NCBI GenBank assembly: GCA_031976175.1
Contig: DALYLR010000003.1
Coordinates: forward strand, 1-64,000
DNA length: 64,000 nucleotides
Direction of reading: 5' to 3'
DNA from: DMER01 sp003451645
GTDB lineage: Bacteria > Pseudomonadota > Alphaproteobacteria > Micropepsales > Micropepsaceae
The notes beneath the pieces were generated by a model. The model did not search any database. It worked only from the letters and a program-made list of their open reading frames with translations, and had not been told where the DNA came from. Below, piece after piece: positions 17,424 through 26,208 of the stretch (position 1 is its first letter; every line of letters starts with the position of its first letter). The position numbers and the translations under genes are program-made.

Positions 17424-19610
17424 ATGCCGGCGAGAACCGGCACGCCCTTCGTCCACAGTTTCCGGAGCGCCGGGCGCTTAGAAGCAGGGCATGCCGGGAC
17501 CGCAGGCCCACCGAATTCCTTCAAGGCCTTGCCCGATCTGCGAGACACCGCCGCAAGCTTCGCCCAAGACCTCACGGCCACGCTGTTGGGACAACCCGCC
17601 GCCGGAATGCCACGCATGCGGTCTGCCTCCCGCCCTCTTTTGCGGCGCTTCTTTGGCAATCATTTAGAAGCAATGGCGCCGCCTGAGCCCACGGAGGCCC
17701 CCGTAACGGACATGCCCGCGCGGCCCACGCTTTCCGAATGGGAGGTGATCGCGCTGATCGCTTATTTGAGCGAAATACCAAGCGCCAGCGAGGCCTCGGT
17801 CCTGACAAAGGCCGTTGAGGGCATTCTTGCGCGGTTCGCCCTGGCCGAGTCCGAAGCGACGCCGAAAGACGCACAGCACCGCCATATCCAATTGATCCCG
17901 CGCACAGACTATTCCAGCGCCAAGCTTTGCTTGACAGGCATCCGCTTTGAAACGAAAGCGCACATGGGCGGCAGCGAGACGACCGACCATGATCTTTACC
18001 TCGCCATCAGTGCACCCTGGCTATCGCTTGAATTCATGGATTGCGAATTGGATGCCCTTTATCTGGCGAAGGGACACTTGCTGAGCCTGACCTTGCAAAA
18101 TTGCAAGTCTGTGTACCAGCCTGGCGTGATCCTGTGGGCGCCGGATTTGCGGCTTGAGCATGACCTGATCCTGACCGGCCAAGCGAAAAACCAAAGCATT
18201 TTCGCGCTCGCCTATCTTTGGGGCCTGCGGGCAAACGACGTCTTGCTCTCAGGACCTTTCGTGGGCGGCCATTATGTGGAGTGGCGGCAAAAGCAAAAGG
18301 ACCTCGATACGCCGCAGGGCATCGTTCAGCTCTATTCCAATGTGATCACCTTGGATGAGTGCTCGGTCCACTCTCTGCATTTGATGACCTTGATGAGCTA
18401 TGGGTGTTGCTCCCTGCGCCATGGCCGGGTCCAGAACTTGACCAAGATTTCGGATTGCGAGTTCGCCGATTACCCCCGGCGGAATGCGGAAGTTTTTGCG
18501 TTGGATTTTCGTGCGGCCCATTTGGGTGAAGAGTTTCAGTTTCTGGGCTTGAAGGCCTGGACGCCAACCCATTCCGGCGTGCGCGGCTTTATAAATTTGT
18601 CGCTGGCCCGAACCCGTATTCTGTCGATCTCCGCCCGTTCTGAGGCCAGCGCGAAGTCGCCCCTTGCGTCCGCCGGTATCCGCAATCCGTCGATCGCAGA
18701 GAAGCCAGAGGAGAAGGCCATCGGGCAGGCGCCTGCTTCCGTCACTTTTCGCATTGGACTGGATGGCTTCCGGTTCGAGCAATTCGGCGAGATGCGGGCG
18801 AGGATCGACATCGCCGACACCCGCGACGCTCAGTATATTGGCAACGCCAGGGACCGCGCCCACGGCAAGATTGGTTTGCGTGCGGACGTGGTGTCTTCGG
18901 CCGACGAAGCTGAAGAGCCGCACTGGACCACGGATCCGAAATTGACCATCGCGCTTCTGAAATTACAGCCGAACCAAGATTTGGACGGTCATTTCAAGGC
19001 GCAGCCCTGGACGCAATTTGCCAGCGTGCTGCGGGCACAAGGCACGTATTGGGCGGCAAACGAGGTCCTTTATGAGCGCGAGCGCCTCGCCAACCGGGCA
19101 AATAGGCTGAATGGCCGCTGGGCCGCTTGGGCGGCATGGACAGGCCTCGCCGCGCTGCCCGGCTATGGCTACCGCCAATGGCGTACCTTTGTTGCCTGCA
19201 TTGTGATTGTTCTGGCCTTCGCACCCCTTTATGCGGCTGCTTTTCAGGCGGGTTATTTCATCAAGGACCCTGATGCGAGCGTCGTTGCAGTAACGCCGCG
19301 CGTGGGAGAGGACACGGGTAAGGGCTCTGTTCAGGCCCCATCGGTGACTGGCGATGACTACCCGGACTTCAATGCGTTGGCCTATAGTTTGGACGTCTTC
19401 ATCCCGGTTATCGACTTCGCCCAAGGCACTTATTGGATCCCCGGGGATGCGGGCAGCAGTGCCCCTGCAGCTCCGCAAGCGGCATCGGCGGCGCGCAAGA
19501 CGCATGTGACCTGGCTGTGGCTCGCCTATTGGTTCCAGATCGCCGCTGGTTGGTATCTCACAACGGTGATCATTGCCGGTATGACAGGGCTGATCGAGCG
19601 CAAGGAGTAG
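17424..19610 (+). CDS. Membrane protein with long beta-rich extramembrane domain, unknown function
   Basis: About 728 residues from the ATG at 17424. The start is uncertain: the frame opens at a GTG at 17262 inside the terminator flank, and another ATG lies at 17673. The middle (about 170-480) is rich in short hydrophobic strands of the type LEFMDCELDALYLAKGHLLSLTLQNCKSV, suggestive of a right-handed beta-helix. Two hydrophobic segments close to the C-terminus (about 586-612 and 693-717) anchor it, and the last residues are GLIERKE. The tail resembles ends seen on pentapeptide-repeat membrane proteins, but I cannot assign a family. Confidence 0.65.
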   Translation: MPARTGTPFVHSFRSAGRLEAGHAGTAGPPNSFKALPDLRDTAASFAQDLTATLLGQPAAGMPRMRSASRPLLRRFFGNHLEAMAPPEPTEAPVTDMPARPTLSEWEVIALIAYLSEIPSASEASVLTKAVEGILARFALAESEATPKDAQHRHIQLIPRTDYSSAKLCLTGIRFETKAHMGGSETTDHDLYLAISAPWLSLEFMDCELDALYLAKGHLLSLTLQNCKSVYQPGVILWAPDLRLEHDLILTGQAKNQSIFALAYLWGLRANDVLLSGPFVGGHYVEWRQKQKDLDTPQGIVQLYSNVITLDECSVHSLHLMTLMSYGCCSLRHGRVQNLTKISDCEFADYPRRNAEVFALDFRAAHLGEEFQFLGLKAWTPTHSGVRGFINLSLARTRILSISARSEASAKSPLASAGIRNPSIAEKPEEKAIGQAPASVTFRIGLDGFRFEQFGEMRARIDIADTRDAQYIGNARDRAHGKIGLRADVVSSADEAEEPHWTTDPKLTIALLKLQPNQDLDGHFKAQPWTQFASVLRAQGTYWAANEVLYERERLANRANRLNGRWAAWAAWTGLAALPGYGYRQWRTFVACIVIVLAFAPLYAAAFQAGYFIKDPDASVVAVTPRVGEDTGKGSVQAPSVTGDDYPDFNALAYSLDVFIPVIDFAQGTYWIPGDAGSSAPAAPQAASAARKTHVTWLWLAYWFQIAAGWYLTTVIIAGMTGLIERKE

Positions 19611-19634
19611 CCGTTCCGTCGCTCTCTATTCTGC

Positions 19635-21221
19635 TCATGAGGCCACCCCATTGGCAGAGCCATTGAGTGCAGGCGCCACAGCCTCAGCCTCTGCCGGGAC
19701 CTCCACAGGCGCCTTGGTGGCACGCGGCTTCGCGGCCTTACGCGGCTTGGCGGCAGCGGTTGCCTTGGCCTTTTTCTTTGGCGCGTCAGGCTGCGGCTTT
19801 TCACGCTCGGCTTTTGCCACTTGCTTCATGAGGGCCGCCTTCAGCGCGTTGAACTCCTCCATCATCAGATCGGCGAGCTTTTGCACGTCCGGGCAAATGT
19901 CACGGCATGTGGTAATGCCAAAGTCCATGCGGTCGACATAAGACTGCACCGTAATGTTCAGCGCTACGCCATGCGTCGCGATCGAGACCGGATAGAACTC
20001 CTTCACCTCGATGCCTGCGAAATACATTGGCCGGCGCGAACCCGGCACGTTGGAGATCGCCACATTCATGATCGAGGGCACCATCGTGTTGACGCCGGTC
20101 CACTCCACGATCTGCCAGATCAGTGGCGCCAGCGCGGGCGCCCCCACAATGGAGAAATCGCGCGGCACGATCTCGCGCACATCCGCCATCTGGCTCTTCG
20201 CCCGCTTGGTCGATTGCGCCACATAGGCCAGCCGCTCGAGCGGATCGGTGATGTGTGAGCCGATGCGGGGGAAGATCGAGGCCACTTGGTTCGACTGATT
20301 GGTGTCGCCAACCTCACGCATGGAGACGGGCACCGCCGCCACCAGCGACTCTGTGGGCGCCTGATTGCGCTCGTCCAGATACCGGCGCAAGGCGCCTGCA
20401 CAGATCGACAGCACGATGTCGTTGAGCGTGGCGCCTGCGGCCTTGCCCATCAATTTCATCTCCGCGACCGGGAATGTCCCCGTCGCAAAGGCTCTACGGC
20501 GCCCCACGCGGTCATTGAAGATCGAGCGCGGCGCGGGCTTGATCGCGTTGAGGTCCCAGGTGCGGTCCTTGATGGCCGAGCGCACCACGTTGCGCAGCGC
20601 TCTGACGCCCGCGGGAACCGAGGCCACCGCATCGAATTGCTGCTGGATGATGCTGCCAAAGGACAAGCCCAATAGCTCGAAGAAGCCGGGTTTGCGTGGC
20701 GCGCCCAAGCGGATTTCAGGCTTGGGGTAGGGATCGCGCGGCTTGGGCTCGCGGTCGCTCACAATGTCGAGCGCCAGGACACCGCCGCCGCCATCGAGGC
20801 AAGCGTGGTGCGTCTTGAGGTAGAGCGCAAACCGCCCGCCCTCCAGACCCTCGATCACATGGTACTGCCACAACGGGCGTTTGCGATCGAGGAGCTGCAT
20901 ATGCAGATGCTCGACCATGGTCATCAATTGTTTCCACGATCCAGGCTTGGGCAATGCCGCCTTGCGGAAGTGATAATCGAGGTCGAGCGCCTCCGCCTCG
21001 ACCCAGACGGGATGGTCAAGCCGGAGCGGCGTTGGTTTGAGCACCCGCTTAAAGGACGGCACCTCGTGCAGGCGGCTAATGACCTGCGCTTTGAACTCCT
21101 CGAAAGGGTGGCCGTGATAGCCACGCGGCGGCTCGCATATGGCGAGCCCTGCGATATGCATCGGCGTCTGCGCCGTTTCGAGGTAGAGGAACATCGCATC
21201 AAGGCCAGACAGTCTGTGCAT
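19635..21221 (-). CDS. Wax ester synthase/diacylglycerol acyltransferase (WS/DGAT)
   Basis: 528 residues, transferring acyl groups from acyl-CoA to long-chain alcohols or diacylglycerol to make storage lipid. The catalytic HHxxxDG motif is HHACLDG at 138-144. The N-terminal RLSGLDAMFLYLETAQTPMHI and the C-terminal NVPGSRRPMYFAGIEVKEFYP are family hallmarks. The last 60 or so residues are a Lys/Ala/Pro-rich tail outside the fold. An alpha/beta hydrolase gene on the same strand lies 118 bases upstream, a common neighbourhood for this enzyme. With phaC in the same window it points to two carbon-storage routes. Confidence 0.92.
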   Translation of the reverse strand: MHRLSGLDAMFLYLETAQTPMHIAGLAICEPPRGYHGHPFEEFKAQVISRLHEVPSFKRVLKPTPLRLDHPVWVEAEALDLDYHFRKAALPKPGSWKQLMTMVEHLHMQLLDRKRPLWQYHVIEGLEGGRFALYLKTHHACLDGGGGVLALDIVSDREPKPRDPYPKPEIRLGAPRKPGFFELLGLSFGSIIQQQFDAVASVPAGVRALRNVVRSAIKDRTWDLNAIKPAPRSIFNDRVGRRRAFATGTFPVAEMKLMGKAAGATLNDIVLSICAGALRRYLDERNQAPTESLVAAVPVSMREVGDTNQSNQVASIFPRIGSHITDPLERLAYVAQSTKRAKSQMADVREIVPRDFSIVGAPALAPLIWQIVEWTGVNTMVPSIMNVAISNVPGSRRPMYFAGIEVKEFYPVSIATHGVALNITVQSYVDRMDFGITTCRDICPDVQKLADLMMEEFNALKAALMKQVAKAEREKPQPDAPKKKAKATAAAKPRKAAKPRATKAPVEVPAEAEAVAPALNGSANGVAS

Positions 21222-21339
21222 GAGGGTGCCCTTTGAGGTTCGGCGAAGTGTCAGGACCAGCGTGACCGCATGACGGCCCGCAGAACGCGCAAGACCACCT
21301 GCTCAATACGTGCTCAATTGGACCAGCGTTGCTCGGAAT

Positions 21340-22137
21340 TCAAGCCCGGTTTGGATTGGGATAGGCCATGCGCCGCCAGCCTGTCCGCTCCCAGGGGGAC
21401 CAGAACCCATCAGCCTGCGCCAGCCGGTCGGCGATCACCGCCAAGGCCAGAGGATTATGGCCTAGCCCGCAATGCGCGCCTTCGACCTCCACATTCTCGG
21501 CCTGCGCGTGGGGCTTGTTCAGGCATCCCTGCCAGGCGACCACGCCATCCGACCGCGAATAGATCGAGGTGGTGGGAACAGGCGGCGCCACGGCCAGATT
21601 GGTGACCATCGGCGGATGCTCCGCGCGATGGCCGGAGGTCAGCTCATAGACGCGCCACGCATGGGTCGAGCGCGGATGGCCCGCAAAGGGGCTGCCCAGT
21701 GTGATCACTTGGCGCACCATATGCGGCCGCTGCTTGGCGATCTCACGGGCAAAAATGCCGCCCAGGCTCCAGCCCACAAGGCTCACCTTGCGCCGCGAGC
21801 GTGCATAAATGGTGTCGAGCCGGTCGAGCATCCGATCCCACACGCCTGGCCGAAGACCCAGATTGGTCCCCTGCCCCCAGCCTGTCGCCTCATAACCACG
21901 ACGGCGCAGAAATCCGCGCAAAGGCCGCGTGCTCGCCTCCGGACCGCCCAGTCCTGGCAGGCACATGACTGGGTGCCCATCGCCCTTGGGGCACAGGCGC
22001 AAGAACGGCGCCGCCGCGACCATCGCGCCCAGTTCCGCAACCGCCCGGCCCTCTGTGAGCAAATAGCGCAAAGGTGGCGGCTTTAGCGCCTTGGCATCCA
22101 TCCCAAAAATGCTCTCGTCAAAGTCAATGGCTGCCAT
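21340..22137 (-). CDS. Alpha/beta hydrolase (lipase-like), paralogue of the one at 33168
   Basis: 265 residues. Nucleophile elbow GWSLGG (Ser124); likely acid in YSRSDGVV and histidine in EGAHCGLGHNP. No signal peptide is evident. Position next to WS/DGAT on the same strand suggests a role in neutral lipid turnover, which is inference. It shares SLGGxFAR, YSxxDGxVxWxxCL and HCxxG with the gene at 33168-33872, so the two are clearly related. The ATG at 22137 was chosen as the first giving a protein-like N-terminus; the ribosome site is weak. Confidence 0.8.
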   Translation of the reverse strand: MAAIDFDESIFGMDAKALKPPPLRYLLTEGRAVAELGAMVAAAPFLRLCPKGDGHPVMCLPGLGGPEASTRPLRGFLRRRGYEATGWGQGTNLGLRPGVWDRMLDRLDTIYARSRRKVSLVGWSLGGIFAREIAKQRPHMVRQVITLGSPFAGHPRSTHAWRVYELTSGHRAEHPPMVTNLAVAPPVPTTSIYSRSDGVVAWQGCLNKPHAQAENVEVEGAHCGLGHNPLALAVIADRLAQADGFWSPWERTGWRRMAYPNPNRA

Positions 22138-22317
22138 GGTTAATGCCTTTGTGCATAAAAGACTGCATAAAGACTGGGGGCTTATTTGCATCCCTGCAAC
22201 AACAATCGTTGCTGCAGCGCAACACCGTGACGGCCGGCGTCACAATCGGCCGGCGCGACAAATGCCTTGTTCGTGCAAGTGCGTCGCAATATCGTGCAAG
22301 AAACACGGAGTAGTTCC

Positions 22318-23559
22318 ATGCCCCTTTCCCACTTGGCCGCGCTTGTTACGATCCTCCTATTCGCGATCTGTGCGATTACCCCGGCTCAGGCCAAATCTGA
22401 AAAGAACCGCTACATCCAGACCAACCTCGTCGCGACACGGGCGGCCGATAAGGCGGAATTCAAGACCGACCCGCGCCTCGTCAACGCCTGGGGCATCGCG
22501 ATCCGGCCCGCCGGGCTGGGCGGGCATTTCTGGGTCACCGCCAAGGACAAGAGCTTTGAGTATGTGGGCGACGTGACAGCGAGCCCAGACCCGATCCTGC
22601 GCCGGCTTCACACCGACGCGCTGGAGACGATCACCTTGCCCGTCGGCGGACCGGAAAACTTTGCGACCGGCACGGTTTTTTCTGGCAGCAAGACCGCCTT
22701 CTCCATCACGCAAAAGGTCAAAGGGGCCGCCAGCATTACAGCGCCTGCAAAATTCCTCTTCGCCAGCGATGGCGGCATCATCTCCGCCTGGACCGAGAGG
22801 AAGCGCGCGGATGGCGGCTTTGACTGGCCCGATCATGCGGTCCCCGTCATCGATGAGTCCGCGCGTGGTGCTCAGTTCTTGGGCCTTGCCATCAATGCTG
22901 CCTATGATCGTCTGTATGCGGCGGATTTCGGCCGGGAGCCCGGCATTCGTGTCTATGGCCCGGACTTCAAGCCGCTGCCCATCGTATTCGATATGCCTTA
23001 TGACACCAACCGCAATGGCCGGGTGGATGCGGGCGAGCTTGCGCCCTTCAATGTCCAGGCCCTGACGATGCCAGACGGCCGCAACCACATTTTTGTCGCC
23101 TATGCCCAAACGCAACCCTGCCCGCCAGAGGCGATTGCCAAGAAATCTTGCGCCAAGGGGGAGATTTGGCCGGGTGAGGAAGACATTTCCAAGCCGGGAC
23201 AAGGCGCCCTCGTGGAATTTACCGAGGATGGCCGCCTGTTTATGGTTTGGCCGGATGCGGGCAAACTCTCGGCGCCCTGGGGTCTGGCCAGCGCACCGAA
23301 GAATTTTGGCGCACTGTCGGGACACTTGCTTGTCTCGAATTTCGGCGATGGCACGATAGCGGCCTTTGATCTGAAGGGTCACCCTCATTTTACGGATTAT
23401 GTCCGCGGCACGGATGGCAAGCCGGTCAAGATCGACAAGATTTGGGGCCTGCAATTTGGCAATGGCGCCAGCCTGGGCGACACCAATGCGCTCTACTTCG
23501 CGGCCGGGCCCGATGATGAGACGCACGGCCTTTTCGGCAGTTTGCGGCCAGCACCCTAA
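22318..23559 (+). CDS. TIGR03118-like secreted beta-propeller-type protein
   Basis: 413 residues with a signal peptide (cleavage near Ala25). The start of the mature part, YIQTNLVATRAADKAEFKTDPRLVNAWGIA, matches the TIGR03118 family, and repeated GxxF/W blades suggest a propeller. The family has no established function. Residues 229-240 (DTNRNGRVDAGE) match a 12-position EF-hand calcium loop at a place where family members usually read DPNLPxGYAPF, from my recollection. The ATG at 22318 has GGAG eight bases upstream. It is divergent from the hydrolase. Confidence 0.85.
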   Translation: MPLSHLAALVTILLFAICAITPAQAKSEKNRYIQTNLVATRAADKAEFKTDPRLVNAWGIAIRPAGLGGHFWVTAKDKSFEYVGDVTASPDPILRRLHTDALETITLPVGGPENFATGTVFSGSKTAFSITQKVKGAASITAPAKFLFASDGGIISAWTERKRADGGFDWPDHAVPVIDESARGAQFLGLAINAAYDRLYAADFGREPGIRVYGPDFKPLPIVFDMPYDTNRNGRVDAGELAPFNVQALTMPDGRNHIFVAYAQTQPCPPEAIAKKSCAKGEIWPGEEDISKPGQGALVEFTEDGRLFMVWPDAGKLSAPWGLASAPKNFGALSGHLLVSNFGDGTIAAFDLKGHPHFTDYVRGTDGKPVKIDKIWGLQFGNGASLGDTNALYFAAGPDDETHGLFGSLRPAP

Positions 23560-23637
23560 CCCTTTGGCAACCGTGTGCCTTGGGGGCCCCTTAACCCGGT
23601 TCGCATAACATTGGCGCACCCAACAGGGAGCGCGCTG

Positions 23638-23919
23638 ATGATCCGGCTTTGTGTAATTGCCTTTCTGCTGATGTCGATTGGGACAGCCTGGTTCGGCTCG
23701 TCGGCCGCCATCTTGTTCTTCTTGCCGTCCTATGTCGCGGCGATGGACGAGGCGGGCATCGACACCTCATCTTGCAAGACCAATACCATGCAGGTGATCC
23801 GCGATCCGCAAGGCACCACGAGCAAGTGCATGGAAGGCGTCTTCAAGGACGTGGCGCGCAGGATGGAAACACCAGAACAGTTTGACCGCCCTTACGAAAA
23901 CGACTTGTCAGTAGAATAG
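23638..23919 (+). CDS. Small protein with one hydrophobic N-terminal segment, unknown
   Basis: 93 residues. A hydrophobic stretch (about 4-34) could be a signal anchor. Two cysteines sit in the C-terminal half (TSSCKTNTMQ and TTSKCMEG). CAGGGAG lies seven bases before the ATG at 23638. It sits 78 bases after the TIGR03118 gene on the same strand and could be cotranscribed with it. No family recognised. Confidence 0.6.
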   Translation: MIRLCVIAFLLMSIGTAWFGSSAAILFFLPSYVAAMDEAGIDTSSCKTNTMQVIRDPQGTTSKCMEGVFKDVARRMETPEQFDRPYENDLSVE

Positions 23920-23928
23920 CCCCGCACC

Positions 23929-23969
23929 TTGCTGCAGCGCTACAACGGGTTTACTTTCAAGAAGAAAGT
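23929..23969 (+). promoter_or_regulatory. Predicted promoter and operator of the AbrB/VapC pair
   Basis: A -35-like TTGCTG (23929-23934) and a -10-like TACTTT (23952-23957) are 17 bases apart. The inverted repeat ACTTTC-AAGAA-GAAAGT (23953-23969) covers the -10 and ends 19 bases before the antitoxin ATG, as expected for autorepression by an AbrB-fold antitoxin. Confidence 0.5.
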
Positions 23970-23988
23970 TCGACCTTCGGAGCGCATC

Positions 23989-24240
23989 ATGGCATCGACC
24001 GTCACCGCCAAGGGGCAAGTGACCATCCCCAAGGCTATTCGCGACAAGCTGAAACTGAAACCGGGCTCAAAGGTTGCCTTCACCGTTCTCGACACCGGTC
24101 TGGTGACTGTCGAGAAGGAGGGCGACAGCGAGCGCCGGATGAAGGCCTACAAGAAGCGCATCGAGAGCATGATTGGCACCGCGACATCCGGCATGACGAC
24201 CGAGGAAATCATGCTACTCACCCGGGGCCGGAAGATTTGA
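23989..24240 (+). CDS. AbrB/MazE-fold antitoxin
   Basis: 83-residue SpoVT/AbrB-type DNA-binding antitoxin. The signature STVTAKGQVTIPKAIRDKL opens the protein, followed by LKPGSKVAFTV. The C-terminal tail (SGMTTEEIMLLTRG) is the usual toxin-binding segment. Its stop codon overlaps the start of the PIN toxin (TTGA at 24237-24240), giving translational coupling. The ATG at 23989 is the only start that begins at the domain. Confidence 0.92.
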   Translation: MASTVTAKGQVTIPKAIRDKLKLKPGSKVAFTVLDTGLVTVEKEGDSERRMKAYKKRIESMIGTATSGMTTEEIMLLTRGRKI

Positions 24241-24641
24241 GCGGCGCATTTCTGGACAGCAATGTCATTCTTGACATCGTGACGGGCAATCCCGATTGGG
24301 CGGAGTGGTCGTCGAGCCAAACAGTCCTGGCGGGCGCGCGAGGACCTGTTTGGGTGAATAGCATCGTCTACGCAGAGCTTTGTTATGGCTTCAACCGTAT
24401 CGAAGAGACTGATGACGCTTTGCACCGCGTGGGCGCTGTACTGATAGACACGCCTAGGTCCGCATTGTTCGATGCCGCTAAGGCCTACATGGAATACCGG
24501 CGCCGTGGAGGCCCCAAGACCTCGATATTGCCCGACTTCTTCATCGGCGCCCATGCCTTAGCGTTGGGCGCCCGTCTGATTACGCGTGACCCCAAGGGCT
24601 TCCGCGCCGCCTTCCCCGGTCTTGAGATCGAGGCACCCTAA
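24237..24641 (+). CDS. vapC: VapC-type PIN-domain toxin
   Basis: 134-residue ribonuclease toxin. Acidic PIN residues are visible in FLDSNVILD, AELCYGF, LPDFFIGA and TRDPKGF. It starts at a TTG overlapping the antitoxin stop by four bases and has no other start near the domain. PIN toxins of this group usually cleave tRNA or rRNA; the target here is unknown. Confidence 0.9.
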   Translation: MSGAFLDSNVILDIVTGNPDWAEWSSSQTVLAGARGPVWVNSIVYAELCYGFNRIEETDDALHRVGAVLIDTPRSALFDAAKAYMEYRRRGGPKTSILPDFFIGAHALALGARLITRDPKGFRAAFPGLEIEAP

Positions 24642-24669
24642 TCACAAGGCGTGCGCGCAAAGCGCAAGC

Positions 24670-25314
24670 TCACGCCGCCACCGGAATTGGCGCCGCCATT
24701 TGGCGCACACCATCGAACATCCCCGAAAAGCAGAAATGCGCGAGCCGCATGCTGCGTACGACGGCCACTTGCGCGTCGGCGGGAAGCTGCTTCACCTGGC
24801 TGATTGCCTGCGCCGTGTGCTGCTCGTCCTCTTGCGTATGGCAGATGAGGAAAGACGCCGCCGCCCGGCCATGCGCGGGCAGCACCGCGTCGCAAATCTC
24901 CTGACCCGCGGCCAGCGACAAACCCTCCATATAAAGGCTGATGCCAAAGAAGGATGCAGGGTGCACCCGTGAGATCAGGTGAAACTGGCCCTGATGCATC
25001 AAATAGGTCGAGGGCAGTTCCTCGAACTCCTCGATCCGCCGCCCCAGCGCGCGCAGATCGTTGATCACTTGCTGTTCGTGGCCTGCTTCCTCTTTGGCGT
25101 GATCGAGGCAACGCCGGAAACTCGCCTCGTGGTCCGTGTCAAAATGTGCGGCGGCAAAGGGGATCAGGCGCGTCGACTGCGCCACGAAGTAATACATCTG
25201 CCCCAGCCAGTTCTCGTAGAACGCCCGCTCCCGCCAAGGCTGCGCCATGCAGAGCTCGCGCCCTTTGGCCATAAATGCGCGATGCTGACCCAGGACATCG
25301 GTGACCATGCTCAT
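24670..25314 (-). CDS. Heme-oxygenase-fold diiron (iron-containing redox) protein
   Basis: 214-residue all-helical protein of the TenA/PqqC-like superfamily. Candidate metal ligands are Glu76 and His79 (EExGHE), Glu130 (LYMEG), then His159, Asp163 and His166 (HxxxDxxH). This layout matches heme-oxygenase-like diiron oxidases such as UndA and CADD. These activate O2 for unusual C-C, C-N or N-N chemistry, but the substrate here is unknown. Its ATG overlaps the stop of the upstream acyltransferase-like gene by four bases (ATGA), so the two are translationally coupled and probably act in one pathway. Confidence 0.8.
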   Translation of the reverse strand: MSMVTDVLGQHRAFMAKGRELCMAQPWRERAFYENWLGQMYYFVAQSTRLIPFAAAHFDTDHEASFRRCLDHAKEEAGHEQQVINDLRALGRRIEEFEELPSTYLMHQGQFHLISRVHPASFFGISLYMEGLSLAAGQEICDAVLPAHGRAAASFLICHTQEDEQHTAQAISQVKQLPADAQVAVVRSMRLAHFCFSGMFDGVRQMAAPIPVAA

Positions 25315-25994
25315 TGGAAAATCTCCTTTACTTGCGTTTTGAGATGCGCGCCGTCGGCCTTCCAGGTCCCCGTCACGGTGTCGAGGACCTTGTCGATCTC
25401 TCCAAAGGAGAGCTGAGCCAATTCACGGGCGTACCAAACGACCAAATCTGTCATGACGCCTGCTTCCTCGACGCCCGACTTCAAGACATTGGCGCCCAAT
25501 TGCTTGCTCACATCGTTGACCCGTGCATTGTGCACCATGGTGCCGATGAGGTGATGGAAGCCCGTCTGCTGAAAGTAACGCATCGACAAGGCAATCATCG
25601 CGGCCTTCGCGTTCACCCCGTGCTCGCTGCGCCGGTAGGCATGCGCCACCGTCAAATAGGAGCCGATCAAGGTGTGCTCAGGGTCAGGCATTGCCAGCAG
25701 TTTCTGATATTCCGCCGCAGGCCACATCCTGAAGTAACTGTCATCGCGTACCCAGGGAGCCCTTAAGTCCTTGATATGAAATAAAACACATCCAACCGGG
25801 TGATCTCTATCAAACAATGTCAATATTTGATCCTGCCTTGACCATTGATCGCCACGCACAGTGCGCGGGTCCCAACCATATTTTCGATAGGCATCTTGCC
25901 AGACCTCCAACCACATGTGGTAGGCGCTCTCAACGCGCGCCTTTTCATTTGATCTGATGACTTTTGGGTTGAATGCTATTGCGCTTAACTGCAT
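25311..25994 (-). CDS. GNAT-fold acyltransferase (FeeM/autoinducer-synthase-like)
   Basis: 227 residues with a GNAT-type layout: an N-terminal helical part, the core strand FDRDHPVGCVLFHI, the segment LIGSYLTVAHAYRRSEHGVNAKAAMIALSMRYFQQTGF resembling the acyl-donor binding loop and helix, and a C-terminal strand. The overall look is close to N-acyl amino acid synthases and LuxI-like enzymes, but I cannot name the substrate. The ATG at 25994 has GAGAGGTG upstream. It is the first gene of a two-gene operon with the diiron protein. Confidence 0.65.
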   Translation of the reverse strand: MQLSAIAFNPKVIRSNEKARVESAYHMWLEVWQDAYRKYGWDPRTVRGDQWSRQDQILTLFDRDHPVGCVLFHIKDLRAPWVRDDSYFRMWPAAEYQKLLAMPDPEHTLIGSYLTVAHAYRRSEHGVNAKAAMIALSMRYFQQTGFHHLIGTMVHNARVNDVSKQLGANVLKSGVEEAGVMTDLVVWYARELAQLSFGEIDKVLDTVTGTWKADGAHLKTQVKEIFQ

Positions 25995-26208
25995 GAGGCA
26001 CCTCTCTAATGCGAAGAGCACTGATAAGGTCTCCCGAAACTGCGCTTGGCGTAAATACAAGAATTGAACATTCTGCGTCGAATACTGCGTCCGGGAGTTG
26101 ACATTTGCGTGGTTCAGGTTGCCGGCTCACGACACAATCAATCCCCGTCACCTGCAACCAAGGACACGATCGCTGGCGCTCCGCCTTGCACCAGGCTAAA
26201 TTCCCGCC

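Noticed and set aside
22357..23619. 420-codon minus-strand frame opposite the TIGR03118 gene
   Set aside because: Antisense to a gene with signal peptide and family match; composition is artefactual.
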